Shown here: one piece after another, positions 25,847 through 33,739 of the stretch | Numbering within the stretch: position 1 is the stretch's first letter | How the letters are laid out: the number at the start of each line of letters is the position of its first letter | From: Chryseobacterium sp. 39-10 | GTDB taxonomy: Bacteria; Bacteroidota; Bacteroidia; Flavobacteriales; Weeksellaceae | Length of the DNA stretch: 64,000 nucleotides | Direction: 5' to 3' | NCBI GenBank assembly: GCA_001898255.1 | Contig: MKTK01000038.1 | Span: 375,229-439,228 of the forward strand | Translations under genes and position numbers: made by a program | Notes under the pieces: generated by a model | What the model was told of the DNA's origin: nothing | Seen by the model: the letters and a program-made list of their open reading frames with translations, nothing else | Databases searched by the model: none

Positions 25847-27397
25847 ATGAAAAAAATATTAATTTCAACCGTTGCTGTTTCTGCTTTATTGCTTACAGTA
25901 GCGTGTAAAACAGATTTTGATACTGACGTTAATAGCGTACAGGTAACCAAAGGCGACGCAGACTTTTCTAAATATGTGGCGCTAGGGAACTCACTTACTG
26001 CTGGATATAGAGATGGTACACTTTATAGCGACGGACAAAACGAATCTTACCCATCCATGGTTGCCAAACAAATGCAACTGGCCGGTGGAGGCGCATTTAA
26101 GCAACCAATGATTCCCAACAACACAGGAGGATTTACCGATCTTTTCGCAGCAAGTGGCAATACCAGTTTTTATGGTAAACTAACGTTAAAGGTAGTGAAT
26201 GGTTCATTATCTCCAGTGGCTAGTGCTCCTGGTGCTAATTTAGATAATGTGTCTAAAGATGGACCTTTTAACAACATGGGTGTTCCAGGGGCAAGAGTCG
26301 CACATTTGCTCGCACCGGGATACGGTAATCCAGCAGGTTTAGCTTCAAATCCGAAAACGGCTAATCCCTATTTTGTAAGATTTGCGTCTTCGCCTGCAAC
26401 CTCCGTGCTTGCGGATTTTATTGCCCAAAAGCCAACTTTCTTCTCCCTTTGGATTGGGAATAACGATGCATTGTTGTACGCAATGGCAGGAGGTGATCCA
26501 TCGATAGAGCCCTTAACACCGTCCGAGCAATTTGGCCAGTATTACAACATGCTCATCAACGAGATTTCTACCAAGACAAGCGCGAAAGGTGTTATTGCCA
26601 ACATTCCAAATGTGACTTCTATTCCGGCGCTCACCACGATTCCTTACAATCCCATCACGGCAGCTGTTTTAGGAAATGGAAATGTGGCGGTAGGAAATGC
26701 CAATATCGATGCGCTTAATGCTCAGCTTTATGGTCCGTTAGTTCAAATTTTAAACTTAGTAGGAGGAGGAGATCGTATTAAGCTTTTGTCTAAAACAGAG
26801 CCAAACCCTGTATTGTTGAAGGATGAGAGTCTTGAAAACCTGGGTGCTAAGATTCAGTTTGCAGCAGCCAACTCTGGGAATCCGGGATTAGTAGCTTTAG
26901 CACCTTATTTAGCAGCAACCTACGGACAAGCAAGGCAAGCCAAAGCAGGCGACCTCATGCCACTAACAACAAGAGCAGCTATTGGAACAGCGGCTCCAGT
27001 ATCACCGGGAGTACCTGCAACATTGGCATCTCGAGGTATTGCTTACCCGTTCGAAGATCGTTTTGTTTTGACAATAACCGAAGTTGCTGAAGTAAATTCC
27101 ACCATTGCGGCCTACAACCAAGTCATTAAAGCGGCGGCAGATGCGAAAGGGTACGCTTTTGTAGATGCGAATGCGAAAATGACAGAATTGGGCGCTGCAT
27201 CTGGAATTCAGTATGATGGCATTAGATATACCGCAACATTTGTCACCGGAGGAACTTTCTCTCTTGATGGTGTGCACCTTACGGGTCGTGGTTATGCAGT
27301 GATTGCCAACGAATTCATCAAAGCAATCAATTCAAAATACCATTCCACGTTGCCTCAAGTTACCGTTAACCAGTACAGTGGTGTAACCTTCCCTTAG
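25847..27397 (+). CDS. SGNH/GDSL-family hydrolase, lipoprotein
   Basis: 516 residues. Lipoprotein signal with lipobox Cys20 (LLTVAC). Block I GNSLTAGY with nucleophile Ser49, block III WIGNNDALLYA giving Gly/Asn of the oxyanion hole, and block V DGVHLTGRG with Asp474 and His477. These are the catalytic residues of an esterase or lipase-type SGNH enzyme on the outer or inner membrane surface. Long inserts (~200-430) are typical of Bacteroidota members. It forms an operon with the FadL-like porin and ends at a strong terminator. Confidence 0.92.
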   Translation: MKKILISTVAVSALLLTVACKTDFDTDVNSVQVTKGDADFSKYVALGNSLTAGYRDGTLYSDGQNESYPSMVAKQMQLAGGGAFKQPMIPNNTGGFTDLFAASGNTSFYGKLTLKVVNGSLSPVASAPGANLDNVSKDGPFNNMGVPGARVAHLLAPGYGNPAGLASNPKTANPYFVRFASSPATSVLADFIAQKPTFFSLWIGNNDALLYAMAGGDPSIEPLTPSEQFGQYYNMLINEISTKTSAKGVIANIPNVTSIPALTTIPYNPITAAVLGNGNVAVGNANIDALNAQLYGPLVQILNLVGGGDRIKLLSKTEPNPVLLKDESLENLGAKIQFAAANSGNPGLVALAPYLAATYGQARQAKAGDLMPLTTRAAIGTAAPVSPGVPATLASRGIAYPFEDRFVLTITEVAEVNSTIAAYNQVIKAAADAKGYAFVDANAKMTELGAASGIQYDGIRYTATFVTGGTFSLDGVHLTGRGYAVIANEFIKAINSKYHSTLPQVTVNQYSGVTFP

Positions 27398-27420
27398 GAA
27401 TGTAAAATGACAACAACACA

Positions 27421-27458
27421 AAAACCACCCGATATTTTTTGGGTGGTTTTATTTTTTT
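27421..27458 (+). terminator. Intrinsic terminator of the porin/SGNH operon
   Basis: AAAACCACCC pairs with GGGTGGTTTT around a 10-base loop, followed by ATTTTTTT. Confidence 0.88.
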
Positions 27459-27465
27459 AAATTTG
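27458..27465 (+). promoter_or_regulatory. -7 promoter element of prs
   Basis: TAAATTTG, exact consensus, with TTG at 27439-27441 (16-base spacer). The promoter is embedded in the preceding terminator, so the -33 element lies in the hairpin. Confidence 0.7.
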
Positions 27466-27485
27466 TCGCATCTAAAAAAGTAAAA

Positions 27486-28424
27486 ATGGCTGATCAGGCA
27501 AGTTATCTATTTTCGACCAGAACAAGTAAAGTACTGGCCGAGAGAATTGCTCATTATTATGGTAAAGAATTGGGCAAAATAAATTTTCAGGAATTTAGCG
27601 ATGGTGAATTTGAACCAGTTCTGGATCAGTCTGTTCGGGGTGGCAGGGTTTTCCTGATAGGTTCCACATTTCCCCCGGCTGATAATTTATTGGAGCTGCT
27701 TTTAATGATTGATGCTGCCAAAAGAGCATCGGCAAAAAGCATTACCGTGGTGTTGCCTTATTATGGTTTAGCAAGGCAAGACCGTAAAGACCAGCCAAGA
27801 GCACCTATTGGAGCTAAGCTGGTCGCCAATTTGCTCACTGCTGCCGGTGCCACCAGAATCATGACGATCGACTTGCATGCCGATCAAATCCAGGGGTTCT
27901 TCGAAATACCGGTGGATCACCTGTATGCTTCTACCATCTTTATCGATTACATTCACTCATTGAATTTAGACAACCTGACCATTGCATCTCCCGATATGGG
28001 CGGCGCCAAGCGTGCCAAGAATTACGCAAGTCATTTGGGCGCTGAGGTTGTTATCTGCTATAAAGAAAGAAAGAAGGCAAATGTGGTGGAAGAAATGTTT
28101 CTTATTGGAGATGTAAAAGACCGTAATGTTATCCTTATTGACGATATGATCGACACTGCCGGAACGCTCTGTAAAGCAGCCGATATCCTGATGGCCAACG
28201 GTGCAAAATCAGTTCGTGCAATGGCAACCCACCCTGTATTATCGGGCAAAGCGTACGAAAACATCCAAAACTCGCAGATATCTGAAGTCATTGTTACCGA
28301 TACCATTCCTGTTAAAGAAAATCTTTCGAACAAAATTAAGGTGCTTTCATGCGCAAAGTTGTTTGCGGATGTAATGAAAATGGTACACGAACACCAGTCC
28401 ATCAGCGATAAGTTTATCATTTAA
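27486..28424 (+). CDS. prs: Ribose-phosphate pyrophosphokinase
   Basis: 312 residues, the usual class I length. ATP and ribose-5-phosphate binding segments are evident: FSDGEFEPVL, YGLARQDRK, DLHADQIQGFF, and the PRPP loop VILIDDMIDTAGT. It makes PRPP from ribose-5-phosphate and ATP for nucleotide, His and Trp synthesis. rplY follows, separated by its own terminator and promoter. Confidence 0.97.
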   Translation: MADQASYLFSTRTSKVLAERIAHYYGKELGKINFQEFSDGEFEPVLDQSVRGGRVFLIGSTFPPADNLLELLLMIDAAKRASAKSITVVLPYYGLARQDRKDQPRAPIGAKLVANLLTAAGATRIMTIDLHADQIQGFFEIPVDHLYASTIFIDYIHSLNLDNLTIASPDMGGAKRAKNYASHLGAEVVICYKERKKANVVEEMFLIGDVKDRNVILIDDMIDTAGTLCKAADILMANGAKSVRAMATHPVLSGKAYENIQNSQISEVIVTDTIPVKENLSNKIKVLSCAKLFADVMKMVHEHQSISDKFII

Positions 28425-28450
28425 TTTACCGATGGTTAAAAATTGTATTG

Positions 28451-28480
28451 AAAAATCGTTCTGTTCGGAGCGATTTTTTT
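28451..28480 (+). terminator. Intrinsic terminator of prs
   Basis: AAAAATCG pairs with CGATTTTT, the inner TTC/GAG partly by wobble, followed by a T-run. Confidence 0.75.
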
Positions 28481-28496
28481 TATTGTGAAAAATCAT

Positions 28497-28504
28497 TATC
28501 TTTG
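28497..28504 (+). promoter_or_regulatory. -7 promoter element of rplY
   Basis: TATCTTTG, exact consensus, 26 bases before the rplY ATG. Confidence 0.65.
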
Positions 28505-28530
28505 CACCCTAAAATTTTTAACATTTTACA

Positions 28531-29172
28531 ATGAAATCAATTACAATTCAAGGTACAAAAAGAGAAAGCGTGGGCAAAAAGTCTACTAAAGCTTTACGTG
28601 ATGCTGAATTAGTTCCTTGTGTTGTTTACGGAGGACAAGAAACCCTGAACTTTTCTGCTACAGAAAAATCGTTCAAAGGTTTGGTCTATACTCCTGAAGC
28701 ACACACGGTATCTATTGAGGTTGACGGAAACACTATTCCTGCCGTACTTCAGGACATCCAGTTTCACCCCATCACGGACAAAATTCTTCATGCAGACTTC
28801 TATCAACTTTCTGAAGACAAAGCAGTAATCATGGAAGTTCCGGTAAGAATTACCGGTCGTTCTAAAGGGGTTGTTGCAGGGGGTGTATTGCGTCAGTCTT
28901 TCAGAAAACTTAAACTGAAAGCAACTGCAGCAAATCTTCCGGACGAAATCGTTATCGATGTAACTCCTCTTAAAATTGGTAATAAACTGTATGTGGGTGA
29001 TATCAAAACCAATAATTTTATCTTTATGCATCCAGACAATGCAGTGGTAGTCGCTGTTAAGATGTCTAGAAATGCAATGAAAGGTGGCGCAGCAGTAGAC
29101 CATGATGATGAAGAGGAAGGACACGAAGAAGGGCACACCGCTGAAGCACCAGCGACTGAAACTGAAGCATAA
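28531..29172 (+). CDS. rplY: 50S ribosomal protein L25/general stress protein Ctc
   Basis: 213 residues. N-terminal L25 domain (~4-92) that binds 5S rRNA ([23 protein letters not shown]) and a C-terminal TL5/CTC beta domain (~95-180), giving the long form usual in Bacteroidota. The end is an acidic tail ([13 protein letters not shown]) probably disordered. The prs-rplY neighbourhood is common across bacteria, sometimes with pth downstream, which is missing here. Confidence 0.96.
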   Translation: MKSITIQGTKRESVGKKSTKALRDAELVPCVVYGGQETLNFSATEKSFKGLVYTPEAHTVSIEVDGNTIPAVLQDIQFHPITDKILHADFYQLSEDKAVIMEVPVRITGRSKGVVAGGVLRQSFRKLKLKATAANLPDEIVIDVTPLKIGNKLYVGDIKTNNFIFMHPDNAVVVAVKMSRNAMKGGAAVDHDDEEEGHEEGHTAEAPATETEA

Positions 29173-29191
29173 TATTTTAATAATATTACTT

Positions 29192-29222
29192 AAAATCCCG
29201 CCTCAATTGGTGGGATTTTTTT
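29192..29222 (+). terminator. Intrinsic terminator of rplY
   Basis: AAAATCCCGCC pairs with GGTGGGATTTT (one G-U) around CTCAAT-type loop, with a trailing T-run. Confidence 0.85.
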
Positions 29223-29329
29223 GTTCCGCAGGTTGATAACCAATACGAATGAGGTATTATGCTTGAACAATAGGGTAGTTATTTTTTCAAAAAAAGTACA
29301 TACATTTATCCCCATATAAAGACGATACC

Positions 29330-29956
29330 GTGCGCAATTCATTAATATTCATTTTACTTTTCATTTTTCATTTTTCAGTGGCACAGCAAAATGAAGAGTT
29401 TCAGTCGGTGAAAAAATATTTCGATTATCAGCGTTTTATGCTGAATGACCAATTCAAAAAAAGATTTGATGAGGAGGATGCCATTGAAACAAAAATCAGC
29501 ATTAAAAAAGATTTTTCGGAGTTTATGCAGAAAATGGACAGCATACAGAATACTGCGCTTATTGGTGCCCTCATTAAAGTGAAAAACCGAGAAGATTTGC
29601 AACGTTTTGACCCCACAAAAAAGGGCTTATCCACGCAAAATTCACCTGAGAAATCCGAACTGAGCAGTGAAGCAAAGTATCCGGGAGGTTTTAATAATCT
29701 ACGCCAACAAGTGGCAGGTCTTTTTTATTCGGGTGCGGTACTGGCAGATCAAAAAACATTAAAAGCAGTAGTCGCTTTTGTGGTGGAACGAGATGGCAGC
29801 ATTACCTCGGTGCATGCAGAAGGAAACAACACCAGCTTCAATCGGCAGGCAGAAATTGCGATGTATCTTCTTCCCGACAAGTTTGATCCGGCCTATGTGG
29901 ACGGAACACCCGTAAGGTATCGTTTCCGACTTCCTTTAGCCATGAATTTTGAATAA
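29330..29956 (+). CDS. Secreted protein with TonB C-terminal-like domain
   Basis: 208 residues beginning at GTG 29330 with a signal peptide (MRNSLIFILLFIFHFSVAQ). A charged helical region (~20-110) precedes a C-terminal domain (~115-208) with the TonB fold pattern: YPGGFNNLRQQVAGLF, then VVAFVVERDGSITSV and YRFRLPLAMNF. Unlike a true energy-transducing TonB it lacks a Pro-rich periplasmic spacer, and the only hydrophobic stretch looks cleavable. It may therefore be a periplasmic TonB-like adaptor. The next gene follows after 16 bases. Confidence 0.75.
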   Translation: MRNSLIFILLFIFHFSVAQQNEEFQSVKKYFDYQRFMLNDQFKKRFDEEDAIETKISIKKDFSEFMQKMDSIQNTALIGALIKVKNREDLQRFDPTKKGLSTQNSPEKSELSSEAKYPGGFNNLRQQVAGLFYSGAVLADQKTLKAVVAFVVERDGSITSVHAEGNNTSFNRQAEIAMYLLPDKFDPAYVDGTPVRYRFRLPLAMNFE

Positions 29957-29972
29957 TATTTAATCCGATTAT

Positions 29973-30518
29973 ATGTTGATCAAAAAAATGTTTACAGCTT
30001 ATGTCGTCATGGCGTGTTTCATTCATTTACGAGCGCAGGAAACATATGAGGAGGGAATTAAACGTAATGATGCCATGATTAGCCCTATTGAATTAATTGC
30101 AACTCCAATGCTTAACATTTCTTACGAGCGGTTGCTCAATGAAAAATCAGGGGTTGGTATTAATGGAATTTTTTACTTTCGCAACGATAGTGATGATTCC
30201 CACGAGGACAGTAAGTTTTCCCAGGTTTCTGCATTCTATAGGATGTATTTCGGCAGAAAATACGCAGCAGGATTTTTTGTGGAAGGTTTCATACCCGTTA
30301 CCATGACCACTGATATTCGGTATTATAGTAGTAAATATGATGACAATCGCCGAAGTACGACAATAGGTGCCGGCGTCGGGTTTGGCGGAAAGTGGGTGGT
30401 GAAGAGAAATTTTGTTTTTGAAGCCAGTATGGGTATTGCCCGAAGATTTGGAAAAAGTAACGCTTACTTTGGTGCCCTTACAGGAAAAGGAATGCTGGGG
30501 ATTGGCTATCGCTTTTAA
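29973..30518 (+). CDS. Small outer-membrane beta-barrel protein (DUF3575-like)
   Basis: 181 residues with a signal peptide ending near LRAQ (start ATG 29973; ATG 29988 also possible). The mature part has alternating amphipathic strands (MLNISYERLLNEKSGVGI, FYRMYFGRKYAAGFFVEG, VFEASMGIARRF) and ends in MLGIGYRF with the C-terminal Phe of outer-membrane barrels. It likely forms an 8-stranded barrel. It probably shares a transcript with the preceding TonB-like gene. No specific function. Confidence 0.7.
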   Translation: MLIKKMFTAYVVMACFIHLRAQETYEEGIKRNDAMISPIELIATPMLNISYERLLNEKSGVGINGIFYFRNDSDDSHEDSKFSQVSAFYRMYFGRKYAAGFFVEGFIPVTMTTDIRYYSSKYDDNRRSTTIGAGVGFGGKWVVKRNFVFEASMGIARRFGKSNAYFGALTGKGMLGIGYRF

Positions 30519-30570
30519 ATAAAGATGAATTGCAGGAAATTGACGATTGCTCTTTTCCTATTTAAAATTA

Positions 30571-31008
30571 ATGACCATGTTCACCGACGAATATTTTATG
30601 AAAATAGCGTTGCAGGAAGCAGAGGCCGCACTGGACGAGGATGAGGTTCCGGTGGGTTGTGTTATCGTTGCCAACAACCGTATTATTGCAAAATCGCATA
30701 ATCTTACTGAAACAATGAATGATGTTACCGCACATGCGGAGATGCAGGCAATTACTTCCGCCGCTAATTTTTTGGGTGGCAAGTACCTGCAAAATTGTAC
30801 CATGTATGTAACGTTAGAGCCGTGCATCATGTGTTGTGGTGCGCTGAACTGGTCTCAAATTTCTAAGGTTGTGATTGGTGCGCGCGACAAACAAAGAGGT
30901 TTCATCAAACATCACCTTTCGTTGCACCCGAAAACAGAATTAGTTACTGGCGTTTTAGAAAATGAATGCTCCGCAATGGTGAGCGATTTTTTCCGGGCAA
31001 GAAGATAA
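30571..31008 (+). CDS. tadA: tRNA-specific adenosine deaminase-like nucleoside deaminase
   Basis: 145 residues from ATG 30571 (ATG 30577 is also possible; the frame upstream has only a TTG). Zn-dependent CDA fold with His55-Ala-Glu57 and Pro84-Cys85-x2-Cys88 (TLEPCIMCCGAL), as in TadA, which deaminates A34 to inosine in tRNA-Arg. The motif EVPVGCVIV and IGARDKQRG also fit. It is convergent with coaX with 4 bases between the stops. Confidence 0.9.
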   Translation: MTMFTDEYFMKIALQEAEAALDEDEVPVGCVIVANNRIIAKSHNLTETMNDVTAHAEMQAITSAANFLGGKYLQNCTMYVTLEPCIMCCGALNWSQISKVVIGARDKQRGFIKHHLSLHPKTELVTGVLENECSAMVSDFFRARR

Positions 31009-31012
31009 TTCT

Positions 31013-31771
31013 TTACAAATCTTTTCCTAAGAAATACAACCCTTTTAACGTGTGAAGCCGATCTGCAATATGAATTTTGTTGGTCAGTGGTTTGTAAACA
31101 TGGGAAACGCCGCCTGTAGCAATGACAAAACATTCGTCCTGCACTTCATCGTTAATGCGGTCGATAAAACCCTCTACCATGCCTAGGAATCCATAGACCA
31201 TACCACTTTGCATACACGATACAGTGTCTAATCCGAGAACGCTTTTGGGCTTAATCAATTCTATTTCAGGCAATTGCGCGGTTTGTCCTACCAAGGAATT
31301 GAGTGACGTAATAATACCTGGTGCAATGATGACACCCAGTGTTTCACCCTTTTCGTCGATGCAGCTGGCGGTAAGCGCCGTTCCAAAATCCAGAATAATT
31401 TTCTTGTTTCCCGGGTACATATAATGCGCTGCAACAAGATTGGCGTAAATATCGGTTCCCATTTGTTTAGATTTTGCCTGGATTTGGGAGGGCGAATTGC
31501 GGTCCACAATGATGGGCTTTTTGCCGTGCATTTTTTGAATGGCTCTTGAAATATCGTGTGTGAGCTGCGGCACTACCGAACCAATGATGACTTTGTCGAT
31601 GTTGCGGGCTTCTATTTTATGGGTTTGATACATCATCATGAACTGCATTTGCATTTCATCGCTGGTGCGGTAGGGCTTTGTATTAATGATCCAAGAAATA
31701 TCACAGTTGTCATCATCAAAAAGTCCGAAGCGAATGTTGGTATTCCCGATATTGATTACAATTGAAGTCAT
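31013..31771 (-). CDS. coaX: Type III pantothenate kinase
   Basis: 252 residues of the ASKHA fold. N-terminal phosphate loop INIGNTNIRFGLF, GTDIYANLVAAHYMYP near residues 105-120, and IILDFGTALTASCID with the catalytic Asp are the CoaX signatures; PGIITSLNSLVGQTAQLP follows. It phosphorylates pantothenate as the first step of coenzyme A synthesis and needs a monovalent cation. It follows the M1 peptidase gene after 27 bases on the same strand. Confidence 0.95.
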   Translation of the reverse strand: MTSIVINIGNTNIRFGLFDDDNCDISWIINTKPYRTSDEMQMQFMMMYQTHKIEARNIDKVIIGSVVPQLTHDISRAIQKMHGKKPIIVDRNSPSQIQAKSKQMGTDIYANLVAAHYMYPGNKKIILDFGTALTASCIDEKGETLGVIIAPGIITSLNSLVGQTAQLPEIELIKPKSVLGLDTVSCMQSGMVYGFLGMVEGFIDRINDEVQDECFVIATGGVSHVYKPLTNKIHIADRLHTLKGLYFLGKDL

Positions 31772-31798
31772 GCCTAAAAAATTGAGTTTTGATGGTAT

Positions 31799-33643
31799 CT
31801 ATTTTACTTCCACGAAATTATCTGTCGGGTTCACATCGGCTAATCGCTGAGAAAAGTCGATGCCCAACGCGCTGATCTGTGATTTGGAGTAAGGAATGGT
31901 AAATGTGTATTCCTTTTGGGTCCATGGCCAATACCCAAGCGTTTGAAAATCACCGTAAATATCCTTCGTTTTCCAAGTGTGCGTCATGTTCAGCGGAATC
32001 TGATAATTGACCACCGATCCGTCTTTTTTCAGAATAGAGAAGTCGATCGGCATCGGCACCTGTCCCTTATTTTCTAAAGTAATCGTGGTAGAATCGGTGT
32101 CGTATTTTACGGCTTTCACACTGTAATCAATCGTTTTCGTGGTGTTGATCCAATAATGCAAAAACCATTTAAGATCCATACCGGAAATCTTTTGGGCAAT
32201 ATGCATAAAATCCCTTTCCGTAGGATGTTTAAGATGCCATTGTTCATAAAAGTCTCTCATGATGAGCGAAAGGTTCTGCTCACCGACGATGTACCCAAGT
32301 TGAACAAGGAAAAGCTCACCCTTCACATACGATGCGAAGGAATAGGCACGTCCATCATCATGGTGGTCGGCTAACCAAACAGCGGGCTCCTCCTTGCCAG
32401 TTTTGGTAAAATTAATGTATGAATTAATGGCGCTTACAAAAGGATTGGCAACAGGGCTTTGGGGCGGAAAAAGCTGATACATTACCAAATCTTCATAATA
32501 ACTCGTGAAACCTTCATCCATCCAGGGACGAACGCTTTCGTTGTACGCCATCATCTGCTGGTTCCAGGAATGACCGGCTTCGTGAACCATCAAACCCACC
32601 AATCCATCCAAAGAAGTGGCTTCTCCCAATATCATGGTGCACATCCCGTATTCCATTCCACCATCACCACCCTGAATGAAAGCATACGAAGGATAAACGT
32701 AGCGTCCAAATGTTGCATTCATAATCTGGAAAAACTTGGTGATATAGGGCTTTGAAGTTTCCCAAAAGATGGTTTTATCCGATTTTTGATATACATAGTA
32801 GATTTTAGGACCATCTAAAATGGTGAAATTCTCCACGGTATAATCTCGGTCTGCCGCAAAGGCAAAATCAAGAATGTTTTTTGCGGTCCATTTCCAGGTT
32901 GCCTTGTTTTTGCTGTCAGTTTTAACGGAAGCATTGCTTTGGTATCCTTTTACTTCGGAAGGGTTTTCCAGTGTTCCGCCTGCACCAATAACGTAATCTT
33001 TGTCGATTTTAATATTAACTTCAAAGTCGGCAAAAGGTGAATGAAATTCTCGTCCCACGTAGTCAAAGGTGGCCCATCCATCATAGTCGTATTCCGCAAT
33101 TTTCGGGTACCATTGGGTCATGGTTAAATCGATTCCTTCCGAGTTGTTTCTTCCTGCACGCCTAATTTGCTGCGGAATTACTGCGTCCCATTCCATCGTT
33201 AACGTTGTCGTAGAATTAGCTTTCACTGGCTTGTCGAGATACACCTTCATAATGGTTTCCTGAATGTCAAACTTTATGTTTTTGCCATTTTGTTTGATCC
33301 AATGGATGTTTTGCGCTCCTTCCTGATCTTTCGGGATGGATGCCAAACGTGAAATGCCGTTAACCTGCAAACGTGAATCTCCGCTTTTTCCCTGGCTCTG
33401 CACACGCTGATCCATCATGGAATTGGGCTTAAAGGCATTCCAATATAAATGAAAGTAAATCACCTTCAGTTCGTCGGGTGAATTATTGGAGTAGGTAATG
33501 GTTTGTTTTCCGGCGTAGGTAAAGTTGTTGGCATCGACATCAATATCCATCTTGTACTGTGCATATTGTTGATAGTAAGCGTTCTGCTGAGCAGCTACCA
33601 TCCCGAAAACCAAAGAAAGTGTAAGAAGAATTATTTTTTGCAT
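31799..33643 (-). CDS. Secreted M1 family metallopeptidase (aminopeptidase N-like)
   Basis: 614 residues from the ATG at 33643, which begins a signal peptide (QKIILLTLSLVFGMVAAQ); an in-frame ATG at 33682 adds 13 residues that spoil it. Zn site His354-Glu-Ala-Gly-His358 with third ligand Glu377 (WMDEGF), and a GGMEYG exopeptidase-like motif at 328-333 in place of the usual GxMEN. N-terminal beta-saddle (~30-270), catalytic domain (~271-500), C-terminal beta region. Expected to act in the periplasm or outside the cell. coaX lies downstream. Confidence 0.93.
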   Translation of the reverse strand: MQKIILLTLSLVFGMVAAQQNAYYQQYAQYKMDIDVDANNFTYAGKQTITYSNNSPDELKVIYFHLYWNAFKPNSMMDQRVQSQGKSGDSRLQVNGISRLASIPKDQEGAQNIHWIKQNGKNIKFDIQETIMKVYLDKPVKANSTTTLTMEWDAVIPQQIRRAGRNNSEGIDLTMTQWYPKIAEYDYDGWATFDYVGREFHSPFADFEVNIKIDKDYVIGAGGTLENPSEVKGYQSNASVKTDSKNKATWKWTAKNILDFAFAADRDYTVENFTILDGPKIYYVYQKSDKTIFWETSKPYITKFFQIMNATFGRYVYPSYAFIQGGDGGMEYGMCTMILGEATSLDGLVGLMVHEAGHSWNQQMMAYNESVRPWMDEGFTSYYEDLVMYQLFPPQSPVANPFVSAINSYINFTKTGKEEPAVWLADHHDDGRAYSFASYVKGELFLVQLGYIVGEQNLSLIMRDFYEQWHLKHPTERDFMHIAQKISGMDLKWFLHYWINTTKTIDYSVKAVKYDTDSTTITLENKGQVPMPIDFSILKKDGSVVNYQIPLNMTHTWKTKDIYGDFQTLGYWPWTQKEYTFTIPYSKSQISALGIDFSQRLADVNPTDNFVEVK

Positions 33644-33682
33644 AATGATTAATAAAACGGGCGAAAGATAAGGATTTTTCAT

Positions 33683-33719
33683 AAAAAACCCTTTCTGCAG
33701 GAGATGAGCAGGAAGGGTT
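33683..33719 (-). terminator. Intrinsic terminator of the DUF6909 gene
   Basis: On the minus strand AACCCTTCCTGC pairs with GCAGAAAGGGTT around a 9-base loop, followed by TTTTTT. Confidence 0.85.
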
Positions 33720-33739
33720 GATCTTGTTTCAGCATGGAT

